37,557 bases of DNA from positions 1 through 37,557 of the forward strand of contig CAJXDR010000025.1 of the NCBI GenBank assembly GCA_913052345.1. Direction: 5' to 3'. How positions within the stretch are numbered: the first letter of the stretch is position 1; every line of letters starts with the position of its first letter. Below the pieces are notes generated by a model. It ran no database searches and had not been told where the DNA came from. It saw only the letters and a program-made list of their open reading frames with translations. This DNA is from UBA4421 sp002470275. Lineage in GTDB: Bacteria > Pseudomonadota > Gammaproteobacteria > Pseudomonadales > Azotimanducaceae. Both the position numbers and the translations under genes were made by a program. Of the stretch, positions 1 through 6,957 are shown one piece after another.

Positions 1-152
1 AAGTCGACCTCTAAAACCTCACATCCCGACACAGCCCAGCGATGCCCCGTGGAATAGTTGTCAAGGACAACAACGTCATGGCCGGCTTCTTGCGCGAAAC
101 GGACCATATGCGATCCAATATACCCAGCGCCCCCCGAAATGAGCAGCCTCAC
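1..152 (-). CDS. galE: UDP-glucose 4-epimerase-like SDR, N-terminal part only
   Basis: The window edge cuts this gene, leaving about 50 codons. They read as the NAD-binding start of an extended short-chain dehydrogenase. A first beta strand leads into GGAGYIGSH at residues 7-15, and LDNYSTGH follows at about residues 34-41. That second motif is typical of GalE-type UDP-glucose/UDP-HexNAc 4-epimerases. The start is GTG at 152, with a GAGG-like ribosome site about 9 bases upstream; no in-frame ATG precedes it. The family interconverts UDP-glucose and UDP-galactose, or their N-acetyl forms, in the cytoplasm, feeding polysaccharide assembly. It has the same orientation as the rfb genes but is separated from them by about 750 gene-poor bases. 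A UDP-glucuronate epimerase or other SDR is possible, because the catalytic YxxxK region is outside the window. Confidence 0.75.
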   Translation of the reverse strand, partial: MRLLISGGAGYIGSHMVRFAQEAGHDVVVLDNYSTGHRWAVSGCEVLEVD

Positions 153-907
153 GCGGTTAGCCTCACCGCAAAATCGGTCCGTCGAGTCTGAAATTTGATA
201 AGAGCCCTTATCACCGCCCTGGATTTACCATGGAGATCGTCCGGATTAAGAGCGCAAATCGCCCGTTCTGAAGACAATCTATGGTTCACTGAAGATGGGC
301 GCTCCAATCGACAATATGAGGTTGAGAATGTTGCTGACGTTATGTTCAATATATTTTCCAGGGGTGATCACCAACTCTCCCAACTCAATGCTTGACGCTA
401 AGTGCATGATCTGGTCAAAGCAGGTCCCTTTCAAAATGTCTCCCACTTTTCCACGGTTTTTAGATCCGCTTGAATCAGTTTTCCGCCGGTCACTGCGTCG
501 CGAGCCCCATTTAAAGGTGATAAAGGGCGAGTAACTAATAACCCCGTTGGCTCAAATTCATATTTATGAATGACCCGTAGAACGGCGCCACCAAAGAACA
601 AAACATTATTCTTGACCGAAATATTCCGGCAAAGCATTCGATCGCACCCCAGCCACGCTCTTGGGCGTGTAGTTAGGGTTCATTGACCTGCCAAACTTGC
701 AGAAACCTGAAAATGGCAGGGTCGGTTGCCCGTGTCTGTCAACGCAGCTTTCTCCATTCCCTCGTGACGCGCCCATAACGATCTTCGAAACACACGCTGT
801 TCTGCGCTCTCGAAGAAGAGCAGGATTGAACTTCAATGATTTCCAGCGGCACCTTGGCTGGGTATTCCAGACATCGGAACCGCTGAAAGTGTATAGATTG
901 ACTGACA
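153..907. other. Gene-poor, AT-richer stretch between galE and truncated rfbD
   Basis: I see no convincing gene in these 755 bases. The reading frames are short (at most about 104 codons), overlap on both strands, lack good ribosome sites and match no family I recognise. The base composition differs from the neighbours: bases 301-360 have 22 G+C of 60 by my count, against mid-50s elsewhere. The stretch starts exactly where RfbD homology stops. It contains a hairpin at 687-720 and an 11-base direct repeat (748-758 and 927-937). It may be debris of an insertion sequence or replaced cluster DNA, or the product of an assembly join. The rest of rfbD (STDYVF and YxxxK motifs) is not found in any frame here. 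Confidence 0.6.
687..720. repeat. Inverted repeat / hairpin in the gene-poor stretch
   Basis: CCTGCCA (687-693) pairs perfectly with TGGCAGG (714-720) across a 20-base loop. Inside the loop CAG and CTG can add a small inner stem. No run of T follows on either strand, so it is not a normal intrinsic terminator. It could be a subterminal repeat of a decayed insertion sequence, but I cannot name a family. Confidence 0.5.
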
Positions 908-1144
908 CTACGCCAAGCAAAACGTTCTTTCTCCATTTTCCGCCCCATCTACATCCGTGTAGGCGGCCGCGTTAACAACAACGTCAGTGCTGTATCGATC
1001 GACGAGGTCTTGGGCTGCTGAAGGATGGCTCCGCATATCCCACTGCTGTCGAGAGATAGCGATAGTTTGAAAGGGTTCATCCGCAAGGGCGCGAATGAGC
1101 GCTGTCCCAACCTGCCCGTTTGAGCCTGTGACCAGTACCTTCAT
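908..1144 (-). pseudogene. rfbD: dTDP-4-dehydrorhamnose reductase, 3'-truncated
   Basis: The ATG at 1144 overlaps the rfbC stop as ATGA, the usual coupling in rml/rfb operons. The product starts as a normal RfbD/RmlD: MKVLVTGSNGQVGTAL (cofactor-binding glycine motif) and VVNAAAYTDVDGAEN near residues 53-67. Homology then ends and a stop follows, giving 78 residues where the family has about 290. The catalytic YxxxK, the STDYVF motif and the substrate-binding half are all absent and not found downstream in any frame. An intact enzyme would reduce dTDP-4-keto-L-rhamnose to dTDP-L-rhamnose with NAD(P)H; this remnant cannot. The undamaged 5' part suggests a recent event, or an assembly join near base 940. 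Confidence 0.85.
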
Positions 1145-1683
1145 CCCTGGGTATGCGACAGCTCTGCGAGACGCGGCAGCGCACCGTCTTTTGCGGATAG
1201 GGTTGGCGAGGTGACGGGCCAACGAATACCAATGTCCGGATCGTTCCAAAACACGCCCCTCTCCAGGGAGGGCTGGTAAAACTCGGTGCACTTGTAGTGG
1301 AAGTCTGCTACCGCACTCAGTACGCAAAATCCGTGTGCATAGCCTGGGGGAATCCACATCTGTAAATGATTCTCCTCATTGAGCTCGACAGCGACATATT
1401 GCTTAAAGGTCGAAGACGAGGGGTCTACATCCACGGCCACATCAAAGACAGAGCCTCTTAGACAGGAGACCAGTTTTCCTTGTGGCTTTTCAACTTGGAA
1501 GTGAAGCCCTCTTAGCACGCCTCTTTCCGAACGCGACAGGTTGTCTTGGACGAAGGTTGCGTCAATGCCGCCTTCTCTGTACCGCTGGCTTTGATAGGTC
1601 TCCGTGAAAAATCCCCGGGCATCTCCATGGATTTCTGGCTGGATTAGGCTGACGCCCGGTAGCTGAGTCTGCGTTATCTTCAT
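1141..1683 (-). CDS. rfbC: dTDP-4-dehydrorhamnose 3,5-epimerase
   Basis: RfbC/RmlC epimerises C3 and C5 of dTDP-4-keto-6-deoxyglucose, the third step to dTDP-L-rhamnose, in the cytoplasm. The 180-residue length is standard. Motifs in order: DARGFFTETY (21-30), FVQDNLSRS (44-52), GVLRGLHFQ with catalytic His61, QGKLVSCLRGSVFDVAVD (substrate pocket and cupin strands), and WIPPGYAHGF. A conserved Tyr lies in the FHYKCTEFY segment. It sits 4 bases after rfbA and overlaps the truncated rfbD, so it is inside the rfbB-rfbA-rfbC-rfbD' transcript. With rfbD broken here, its product needs a reductase encoded elsewhere, or is used as a keto sugar by another pathway. Confidence 0.95.
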   Translation of the reverse strand: MKITQTQLPGVSLIQPEIHGDARGFFTETYQSQRYREGGIDATFVQDNLSRSERGVLRGLHFQVEKPQGKLVSCLRGSVFDVAVDVDPSSSTFKQYVAVELNEENHLQMWIPPGYAHGFCVLSAVADFHYKCTEFYQPSLERGVFWNDPDIGIRWPVTSPTLSAKDGALPRLAELSHTQG

Positions 1684-1687
1684 GAGC

Positions 1688-2551
1688 TTAGATCAGTAAC
1701 CCTGCTAGGTACTTTCCATATTCGCTATTGCCCATAAGCTCGGCACGGCGGGCCAGGGCTTCAGCACTTAGCCAACCGTTCTTAAAGCCGATCTCTTCCA
1801 AGCAGGAAATCTTTAATCCCTGCCGGGATTCAATTGCCTGAACGAAATGCCCTGCGTCCATTAGAGACTCTTGGGTTCCTGTGTCGAGCCAGGCAACGCC
1901 CCGTCCAAGCGCCACGACGGTCAATTCAGCCTTCTCTAGGTAGGTGTTGTTGACATCGGTTATCTCAAGTTCTCCTCGAGCGCTCGGCTTCAAATCCCTC
2001 GCAATTTGGATCACTTTGTTGTCGTAGAAATACAGGCCGGTGACGGCATATTGAGACTTGGGACTTTGTGGTTTTTCCTCAATAGACAGTGCGGTCCCCT
2101 GCTCATCGAATTCGACTACGCCAAATCGGCCTGGATCGTTCACATGATAGGCGAACACCGTAGCGCCGGAGGCTTGAGTTGCGGCAACCCTGAGCTGCTG
2201 GGTAAGGCCTTGTCCGTAAAAAATGTTATCGCCCAAAATAAGGCAAACGGAATCATTGCCAATAAATTCTTCACCGATCAAAAACGCTTGGGCTAAGCCG
2301 TCTGGCCTTGGTTGCGTGGCGTAGCTGAACCGAAGGCCGAAATCGCTGCCGTCGCCCAGCAGCCTTTCAAATGAGGGCAAATCCTCCAGGGTCGAGATGA
2401 TCAATATCTCTCTGATGCCTGCCAGCATCAGCACTGAAATAGGATAATAAATGAGCGGCTTGTCATAAACCGGCAGCATTTGCTTGGAGGTTCCCATGGT
2501 GAGCGGATAAAGACGGCTGCCTGAGCCCCCTGCGAGTACAATGCCTTTCAC
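1688..2551 (-). CDS. rfbA: Glucose-1-phosphate thymidylyltransferase
   Basis: RfbA/RmlA joins glucose-1-phosphate and dTTP into dTDP-glucose, the first committed step of dTDP-rhamnose synthesis. The protein opens with KGIVLAGGSGSRLYPLT, the nucleotide-binding signature of sugar nucleotidyltransferases. KQMLPVYDKPLIYYP and the DNIFYG metal/nucleotide motif follow. I take the GTG at 2551 as the start. It overlaps the rfbB stop as GTGA and puts the signature at residue 2, giving 287 residues, the normal family length. A longer reading frame reaches 2611 inside rfbB, but its extra 20 residues are not family-like. All family motifs are intact. The dTDP-rhamnose feedback typical of the family is expected but not readable from sequence. 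Confidence 0.95.
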   Translation of the reverse strand: MKGIVLAGGSGSRLYPLTMGTSKQMLPVYDKPLIYYPISVLMLAGIREILIISTLEDLPSFERLLGDGSDFGLRFSYATQPRPDGLAQAFLIGEEFIGNDSVCLILGDNIFYGQGLTQQLRVAATQASGATVFAYHVNDPGRFGVVEFDEQGTALSIEEKPQSPKSQYAVTGLYFYDNKVIQIARDLKPSARGELEITDVNNTYLEKAELTVVALGRGVAWLDTGTQESLMDAGHFVQAIESRQGLKISCLEEIGFKNGWLSAEALARRAELMGNSEYGKYLAGLLI

Positions 2552-3624
2552 GGTGTAGCCCCCTCCCCTATCCGATTTAGACGATAGTCTCCATCCAGAA
2601 CTCGCTGCCACCAGCTCTGATTTTCAAGATACCAGGCGACTGTTTTTCTAAGCCCGGAGCTAAAGGTTTCCTTTGGCTGCCACCCAAGGTGGGCACCAAT
2701 TTTTGAGGCATCAACAGCGTAGCGTCTGTCGTGACCGGGCCGATCATTCACATGGGCGATCAAGTCACCATAGCGGTGAACGGCCTCAGGTTTATCTGGT
2801 GCCAATTCCTCAAGCAGGCTGCAGATCGCCTCGACTACCTCTAGGTTACTCATCTCGCTGGCGCCGCCTATGTTATATGTTGCTCCGGGGTCTGCGTTGG
2901 TGATCACGTCAACCAGGCCAGCGGCATGGTCATCCACGTAAAGCCAATCGCGTCTTTGTTTGCCGTCGCCATAGACGGGGATTTCCCGACCTAGAAGCGC
3001 GCTCAAAATAACATAGGGTATGAGCTTCTCCGGAAACTGAAACGGACCGTAGTTGTTGGAGCAGTTTGTGATGAGTGCCGGTAGCCCGTAAGACCGACAC
3101 CACGCCCTAACGAGGTGGTCGGCACTAGCCTTTGAGGCTGAGTAGGGTGAGCTTGGTGCGTAGGGGGTCGTTTCCGTGAACGCTGGGCTATCCGCTGCGA
3201 GATCCCCATACACCTCGTCAGTGGAGATATGATGAAAGCGAAAATCTGACTTGGCTTTTCCCTCCAGCGTGAGCCAATAGGCACGTGCTACCTCGAGCAA
3301 ATGGTAGGTACCCAACACGTTCGTCTCGATAAAGTTATAGGGGCCATCAAGGGAGCGGTCGACATGGGTTTCGGCGGCGAGGTGCATCACCAGATTTGGC
3401 TTGAAACTTTGAAAAACCCCGGCTAAGGCGCTGGGTGCCCGGATGTCGACCCTCGAAAAACTGTAACGGGGTGATTCCGCAACTTCTGCCAGGGAATCCA
3501 GGTTGCCGGCATACGTCAATAGATCGACATTAAGCACATGCAGATCAGTTTGCTTGATCAAATAGCGAACAACAGCGCTTCCGATAAAGCCTGCACCGCC
3601 TGTGACTAGTATGCGCTTAGACAT
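2548..3624 (-). CDS. rfbB: dTDP-glucose 4,6-dehydratase
   Basis: RfbB/RmlB is an NAD-dependent extended SDR that converts dTDP-glucose to dTDP-4-keto-6-deoxyglucose. Visible motifs are GGAGFIGS (9-16) for NAD binding, HLAAETHVDRS (81-91), the STDEVYGD catalytic segment with Thr135-Asp136-Glu137, and YSASKAS with Tyr161 and Lys165. The length of 358 residues is normal. It is followed without a gap by rfbA and preceded 12 bases away by the nucleotide-sugar dehydrogenase, so it reads as part of one long polysaccharide operon. The product is a branch point for several deoxysugars, which matters here because rfbD is truncated. Confidence 0.96.
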   Translation of the reverse strand: MSKRILVTGGAGFIGSAVVRYLIKQTDLHVLNVDLLTYAGNLDSLAEVAESPRYSFSRVDIRAPSALAGVFQSFKPNLVMHLAAETHVDRSLDGPYNFIETNVLGTYHLLEVARAYWLTLEGKAKSDFRFHHISTDEVYGDLAADSPAFTETTPYAPSSPYSASKASADHLVRAWCRSYGLPALITNCSNNYGPFQFPEKLIPYVILSALLGREIPVYGDGKQRRDWLYVDDHAAGLVDVITNADPGATYNIGGASEMSNLEVVEAICSLLEELAPDKPEAVHRYGDLIAHVNDRPGHDRRYAVDASKIGAHLGWQPKETFSSGLRKTVAWYLENQSWWQRVLDGDYRLNRIGEGATP

Positions 3625-3636
3625 CCGGTTGCGCCC

Positions 3637-4920
3637 CTAGAGACGAAGAGCCTCTAGCTCCAAGGGCAACACGCCCTTGAGGTCGTAGATCACGTGCTGA
3701 GCCTTAGTGAACGATGCGAAATCTTGGGGCTGGGTTGTGGCCAGGATCGCCTTATGGGGTACCGCAACAAGAACGCCGTCATAGGCCCGTTTTTCGATCT
3801 CGTTGATTAGCGTGATTTTGAACTCGCGGTAAGCCTGATCCTTATCGACCAACGGGTCGTAGACGTCAACAGAAATCCCGAAATCTTCTAGTTCTCTAAC
3901 CACGTCAACAACCTTGGTGTTCCGAATATCAGGGCAGTTTTCTTTAAAGGCCAGTCCCATCACCAAGACTCTGGCACGTTTGCAGTCGATATTTTTTCGC
4001 AGCAAGGCTTTCACGAATTGACCCGCAACATAAAGGCCCATGCTGTCGTTAACCCGTCGACCGGCTAAAATCACCTCTGGGTCGTAGCCAATGCTTTGGG
4101 CTTTCTGAGTCAGGTAGTATGGGTCCACGCCAATGCAGTGACCGCCGACTAAACCCGGTCGAAAGGGAAGGAAGTTCCACTTGGTGCCTGCAGCTTCAAG
4201 AACCTCTAGGGTGTCTATATCAAGCTTGTTAAAAATCATGGCAAGCTCATTCACCAGTGCAATATTTAAATCCCGTTGGGTGTTTTCAATCACCTTGGCA
4301 GCTTCCGCAATTCTTATGTTTCTTGCCTTAAAGGTGCCGGCAGTAACGATTTGTCGATAGAGCGCGTCCACCATTTCAGCGACTTCGGGAGTGGATCCGG
4401 CGGTCACCTTTTTTATGTCGGGAAGTCGATGGTTCCTGTCCCCTGGATTAATCCGTTCAGGGCTATAGCCTGCAAAAAAGTCTCGATTAAATTTGAGTTG
4501 GGAAGCCTGCTCGAGTACCGGAACACAGTCCTCTTCGGTTGCGCCCGGGTAAACCGTGGACTCGAAAATAACCAGATCTCCCTGCTTAAGAACGGAGCCG
4601 ACCATTGCTGAGGCGGCCAGAATGGGCGTTAAATCAGGCTTTTTATTGGCGTCGATGGGTGTGGGTACGGCGATGATAAAGACGTCGCAGTGCTTAATGT
4701 CTTCAACGCTGGCGGTCAGCGATAGTCCTGCAGCACTTTGCAGGTCCGCTAACTCAACTTCAGCCGTTTCATCAAGGCCCGAGCGCAAGTTCCTGATTCT
4801 GGGTTCGCTAATATCAAAACCCATAACGGGGCGAACCTTTCCAAATTCTACCGCGAGCGGCAGTCCAACATATCCAAGGCCAACAATCGCAACCTTAAGC
4901 TCTTCTAGCGGTCTCAGCAT
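3637..4920 (-). CDS. UDP-HexNAc/UDP-glucose 6-dehydrogenase family (WbpO/TviB-like)
   Basis: This is a nucleotide-sugar dehydrogenase that oxidises C6 of a UDP-sugar to a uronic acid with two NAD+. It has VAIVGLGYVGLPLA near the N-terminus (Rossmann motif), IIAVPTP, FESTVYPGATEE, the YSPERINPGD segment and GGHCIGVDPYYL with catalytic Cys262. The YSPERINPGD and GHCIGVDPYYL wording is closest to the WbpO/TviB/VipA branch, which acts on UDP-GlcNAc or UDP-GalNAc, rather than to Ugd; I infer this from motifs only. I use the ATG at 4920, giving 427 residues and a 7-base overlap with the epimerase gene. A longer frame to 4998 adds an unlikely arginine/glycine-rich leader. No clear ribosome site is seen, which fits translational coupling. 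Confidence 0.88.
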   Translation of the reverse strand: MLRPLEELKVAIVGLGYVGLPLAVEFGKVRPVMGFDISEPRIRNLRSGLDETAEVELADLQSAAGLSLTASVEDIKHCDVFIIAVPTPIDANKKPDLTPILAASAMVGSVLKQGDLVIFESTVYPGATEEDCVPVLEQASQLKFNRDFFAGYSPERINPGDRNHRLPDIKKVTAGSTPEVAEMVDALYRQIVTAGTFKARNIRIAEAAKVIENTQRDLNIALVNELAMIFNKLDIDTLEVLEAAGTKWNFLPFRPGLVGGHCIGVDPYYLTQKAQSIGYDPEVILAGRRVNDSMGLYVAGQFVKALLRKNIDCKRARVLVMGLAFKENCPDIRNTKVVDVVRELEDFGISVDVYDPLVDKDQAYREFKITLINEIEKRAYDGVLVAVPHKAILATTQPQDFASFTKAQHVIYDLKGVLPLELEALRL

Positions 4921-5921
4921 TGGTAAAAGTCCCGATACCAGGCGACAAATTTCGCCACCCCCTCTTCTACCGACGTCTGGGGTTTGAAATGAACCCAACG
5001 CTCAAGCTCTGTCGTGTCCGCATTTGTGGCGGGCACGTCGCCGGGTTGTATAGGCAGAAAGTTCTTTACGGCTTTCGAGCCAAGTGAGGTTTCCAGGGCT
5101 TCAATAAAGTCCATCAGCTTGGTGGGGCGACTGTTGCCGATGTTGAAGACTCGGTACGGCGCGTTGCTTGTGGCCGGGTCGGGTTCAGCCGGGTCGAATG
5201 CTTTAGATGCCTGGGCGGGTTTGTCTAAAACGCGCATCACCCCCTCTACAATGTCATCCACGTAAGTGAAGTCGCGGATCATATTACCTTGGTTAAATAC
5301 GTCTATGGGTTCACCCTTTAGGATCGCCTTAGTGAACAGAAAGAGTGCCATATCCGGCCTACCCCATGGGCCATATACCGTGAAAAACCTCAGTCCCGTT
5401 GTGGGTAGCCCAAACAGGTGACTATAGGTATGCGCCATGAGCTCGTTGGCTTTTTTTGTTGCCGCGTAAAGGCTGACTGGATGGTCAATATTATGGTGTT
5501 CAGAGAAAGGCATGGCCGTATTGCCGCCGTATACGCTCGAGCTACTGGCGTAGACCAGGTGTTGGACATCGTGGTGTCGAACGCCTTCGAGAATGTTCGT
5601 GAATCCATACAGGTTGGCATCGATATAGGCTTGCGGATTCTCCAGGGAGTATCTGACACCAGCCTGTGCAGCCAGGTGAATGACGCGATTTGGTCTGAGC
5701 TCGGCGAATGCCTGCCCTACCGCGACGCTATCTTTGACGTCTAGCTGAATAAACTTGAAATTGGCCTTGGATTGAAGACGCTCTAGCCGGGCAAGCTTCA
5801 GACTCACATCGTAATAATCGTTCAAATTATCGAGACCCAGCACAGTTTCGCCGCGTGCTAGCAGCCGTTCGGCGGTATGCATACCGATGAAGCCTGCTGC
5901 GCCAGTGAGCAAAATTCGCAT
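4914..5921 (-). CDS. UDP-glucuronate 4-epimerase-like NAD-dependent epimerase
   Basis: This 335-residue extended SDR resembles UDP-glucuronate 4-epimerases of capsule clusters. Motifs are GAAGFIGMH (8-16), LDNLNDYYDVSLK (the residue 30-42 segment characteristic of that branch), HLAAQAGVRYS, ASSSSVYG, and YAATKK with Tyr152 and Lys156. LRFFTVYGPWGRPDMA follows and is also typical. The likely reaction is UDP-glucuronate to UDP-galacturonate in the cytoplasm. It overlaps the dehydrogenase by 7 bases, so the two may act in sequence, one making a uronic acid and the other epimerising it. A UDP-GlcNAcA epimerase activity is an alternative that motifs alone cannot exclude. The next gene upstream is the MarR-type regulator, 54 bases away. 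Confidence 0.88.
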   Translation of the reverse strand: MRILLTGAAGFIGMHTAERLLARGETVLGLDNLNDYYDVSLKLARLERLQSKANFKFIQLDVKDSVAVGQAFAELRPNRVIHLAAQAGVRYSLENPQAYIDANLYGFTNILEGVRHHDVQHLVYASSSSVYGGNTAMPFSEHHNIDHPVSLYAATKKANELMAHTYSHLFGLPTTGLRFFTVYGPWGRPDMALFLFTKAILKGEPIDVFNQGNMIRDFTYVDDIVEGVMRVLDKPAQASKAFDPAEPDPATSNAPYRVFNIGNSRPTKLMDFIEALETSLGSKAVKNFLPIQPGDVPATNADTTELERWVHFKPQTSVEEGVAKFVAWYRDFYQC

Positions 5922-5975
5922 TAGCCGGGTTTCCGAAGTAGCCGCGTGTTTGCGGCTGCAGGGATAATGAACCTG

Positions 5976-6299
5976 CTATGGGTTACTGATTTCACGCTTT
6001 AACTCTGCGATTTCCGTCTTTAGGGCTTCGTACTCCGCCAACTTTCGTTTTAGAAAGCGGGAGGTGATGGTTGTTTTCTCAGCAACTCCCGCTGGCGTTA
6101 TAAGGTACAGATAACCCGCCTTGTTATCCGAGCGAACAAAGTCGCTGACCTTGACCATACCCATTTCTACGAGGGCCTTCATGCAGTAGTTAATGCCGCC
6201 CAAGCTGACACCAAGCGCTCGCGATAGCTCGCGCTGACTATAATGCGGATTCGCATCAATGGTCTTTAAAACTTTGAGTCGTAGTTCGTCTTTGTCCAT
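5976..6299 (-). CDS. MarR-family EPS-associated transcriptional regulator
   Basis: This small (107-residue) winged-helix protein matches the EPS-associated MarR-like regulators that often head polysaccharide clusters. Residues 1-60 hold the helix-turn-helix: NPHYSQRELSRALGVSLGGINYCMKALVEMGMVKV. A wing follows (KAGYLYLITPAG), and the C-terminus is a charged coiled-coil helix (RKLAEYEALKTEIAELKREI) likely used for dimerisation. I chose the ATG at 6299 because the family begins MDKDELRLKVLK; the longer frame to 6353 would read through the ops-like site and a hairpin. It is the first gene of the polysaccharide transcript, and its leader carries the palindromes at 6339-6369, so autoregulation is plausible. 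Its exact targets are unknown. Confidence 0.85.
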   Translation of the reverse strand: MDKDELRLKVLKTIDANPHYSQRELSRALGVSLGGINYCMKALVEMGMVKVSDFVRSDNKAGYLYLITPAGVAEKTTITSRFLKRKLAEYEALKTEIAELKREISNP

Positions 6300-6327
6300 T
6301 TGAAGCTGGCGCTTTTTATCGATTAGG

Positions 6328-6339
6328 CAGGCTACCGCA
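6328..6339 (-). promoter_or_regulatory. ops-like RfaH recruitment site
   Basis: Read on the minus strand these bases are TGCGGTAGCCTG, matching the ops consensus GGCGGTAGCGTG at 10 of 12 positions, including the whole GCGGTAGC core. It lies 28 bases before the chosen ATG of the first polysaccharide gene, in its untranslated leader, and just downstream of rfaH. ops sites pause RNA polymerase and load RfaH through the non-template strand. The mismatch at position 10 (G to C) should weaken the small C3:G10 pair described for the E. coli ops hairpin. Function is inferred from the match and the location. Confidence 0.65.
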
Positions 6340-6369
6340 CGGTGCGTCTGCACCGTTCATATCGTGAAC
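6339..6369. promoter_or_regulatory. Two adjoining inverted repeats in the EPS leader
   Basis: The first is ACGGTGC (6339-6345), a 4-base loop, then GCACCGT (6350-6356), a perfect 7-base stem. The second is the palindrome GTTCATATCGTGAAC at 6355-6369, with 5-base arms. They overlap by two bases and sit immediately upstream of the ops-like site on the minus strand. The palindrome has the size of a dimeric winged-helix operator and could be bound by the MarR-like regulator. The first could form a hairpin in the leader RNA. Neither is followed by a T run. Confidence 0.5.
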
Positions 6370-6440
6370 AATACAGAATATCGGTTAGAAAATTAAGCCA
6401 GCGGAAGGTTTTTTGGTGCTGGTTCAGGCGCGGGAGACCC

Positions 6441-6947
6441 TCAGTCAGCAACCATTGCACCCAAACTGGTGACCGGGAGGGTCATCACTTGTTCCTGATT
6501 CAGCAGGGTGATGAGTACCTGGGCGCGATTATGGGAACTGAGGGCGACAAACCGTGCCGAATGTCCCTCAAAGTTTTTCTCGAGCAGTTCATAGGATTTG
6601 CCAGGCAGCAGCCCCCTATTCCTCTCGTGCCGCAGTCGAAGCAGTTGCTCGGTGGTTCTAATTTCTTCGATTATTGCTTCTGGCACGATCGTGGGGGCTT
6701 GTCCGAACTTTAGAATTTGAATGCAGCCTCTCGTGGAGCGCACGACAGACAAGTCCTGGCGCTCCATATCTGCTCGCACGAAAAGGTACCGGGGGAATAT
6801 CGGCGCTTCCTGCTCCGTCCATTTGCCAGATTTTGTCTGGCGCAAAGGCTCCTTAGGCAGATAGGCCTCAAAGCCCTGACGCTCCAGGTGAACAAACGCA
6901 GTGTGTTCCCTGCGGTGCTCGCATAAAACGCACAGCCATACTGGCAT
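6441..6947 (-). CDS. rfaH: Transcription/translation antiterminator RfaH
   Basis: RfaH is a NusG paralogue that joins RNA polymerase at ops sites, suppresses pausing and termination and recruits ribosomes to long polysaccharide or secretion operons. The 168-residue protein has the NusG-type N-terminal domain (MPVWLCVLCEHRREHTAFVHLERQGFEAYLP). It also has FPRYLFVRADMER, the STRGCIQILKFGQAPTIVP segment shared with E. coli RfaH (TRGVSHFVRFGxxPAIVP), and a C-terminal KOW-like domain with GKSYELLEKNFEGHSARF. I use the ATG at 6947, ten bases past the wzz stop; a longer frame to 7019 runs back into wzz. It is the last gene of the gsp-wzz series and lies directly before the ops-like leader, which suggests local action on the polysaccharide operon. 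Confidence 0.92.
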   Translation of the reverse strand: MPVWLCVLCEHRREHTAFVHLERQGFEAYLPKEPLRQTKSGKWTEQEAPIFPRYLFVRADMERQDLSVVRSTRGCIQILKFGQAPTIVPEAIIEEIRTTEQLLRLRHERNRGLLPGKSYELLEKNFEGHSARFVALSSHNRAQVLITLLNQEQVMTLPVTSLGAMVAD

Positions 6948-6957
6948 CACAGTCGGA

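Noticed and set aside
195..534. Plus-strand open frames in the gene-poor stretch
   Set aside because: They overlap each other in different frames and match no known family.
606..975. Insertion sequence transposase
   Set aside because: Short frames on both strands look coherent in places, but none contains a recognisable transposase motif.
6398..6422. Terminator after rfaH
   Set aside because: Only a 5-base stem with a 15-base loop and a weak T run; too poor to call.
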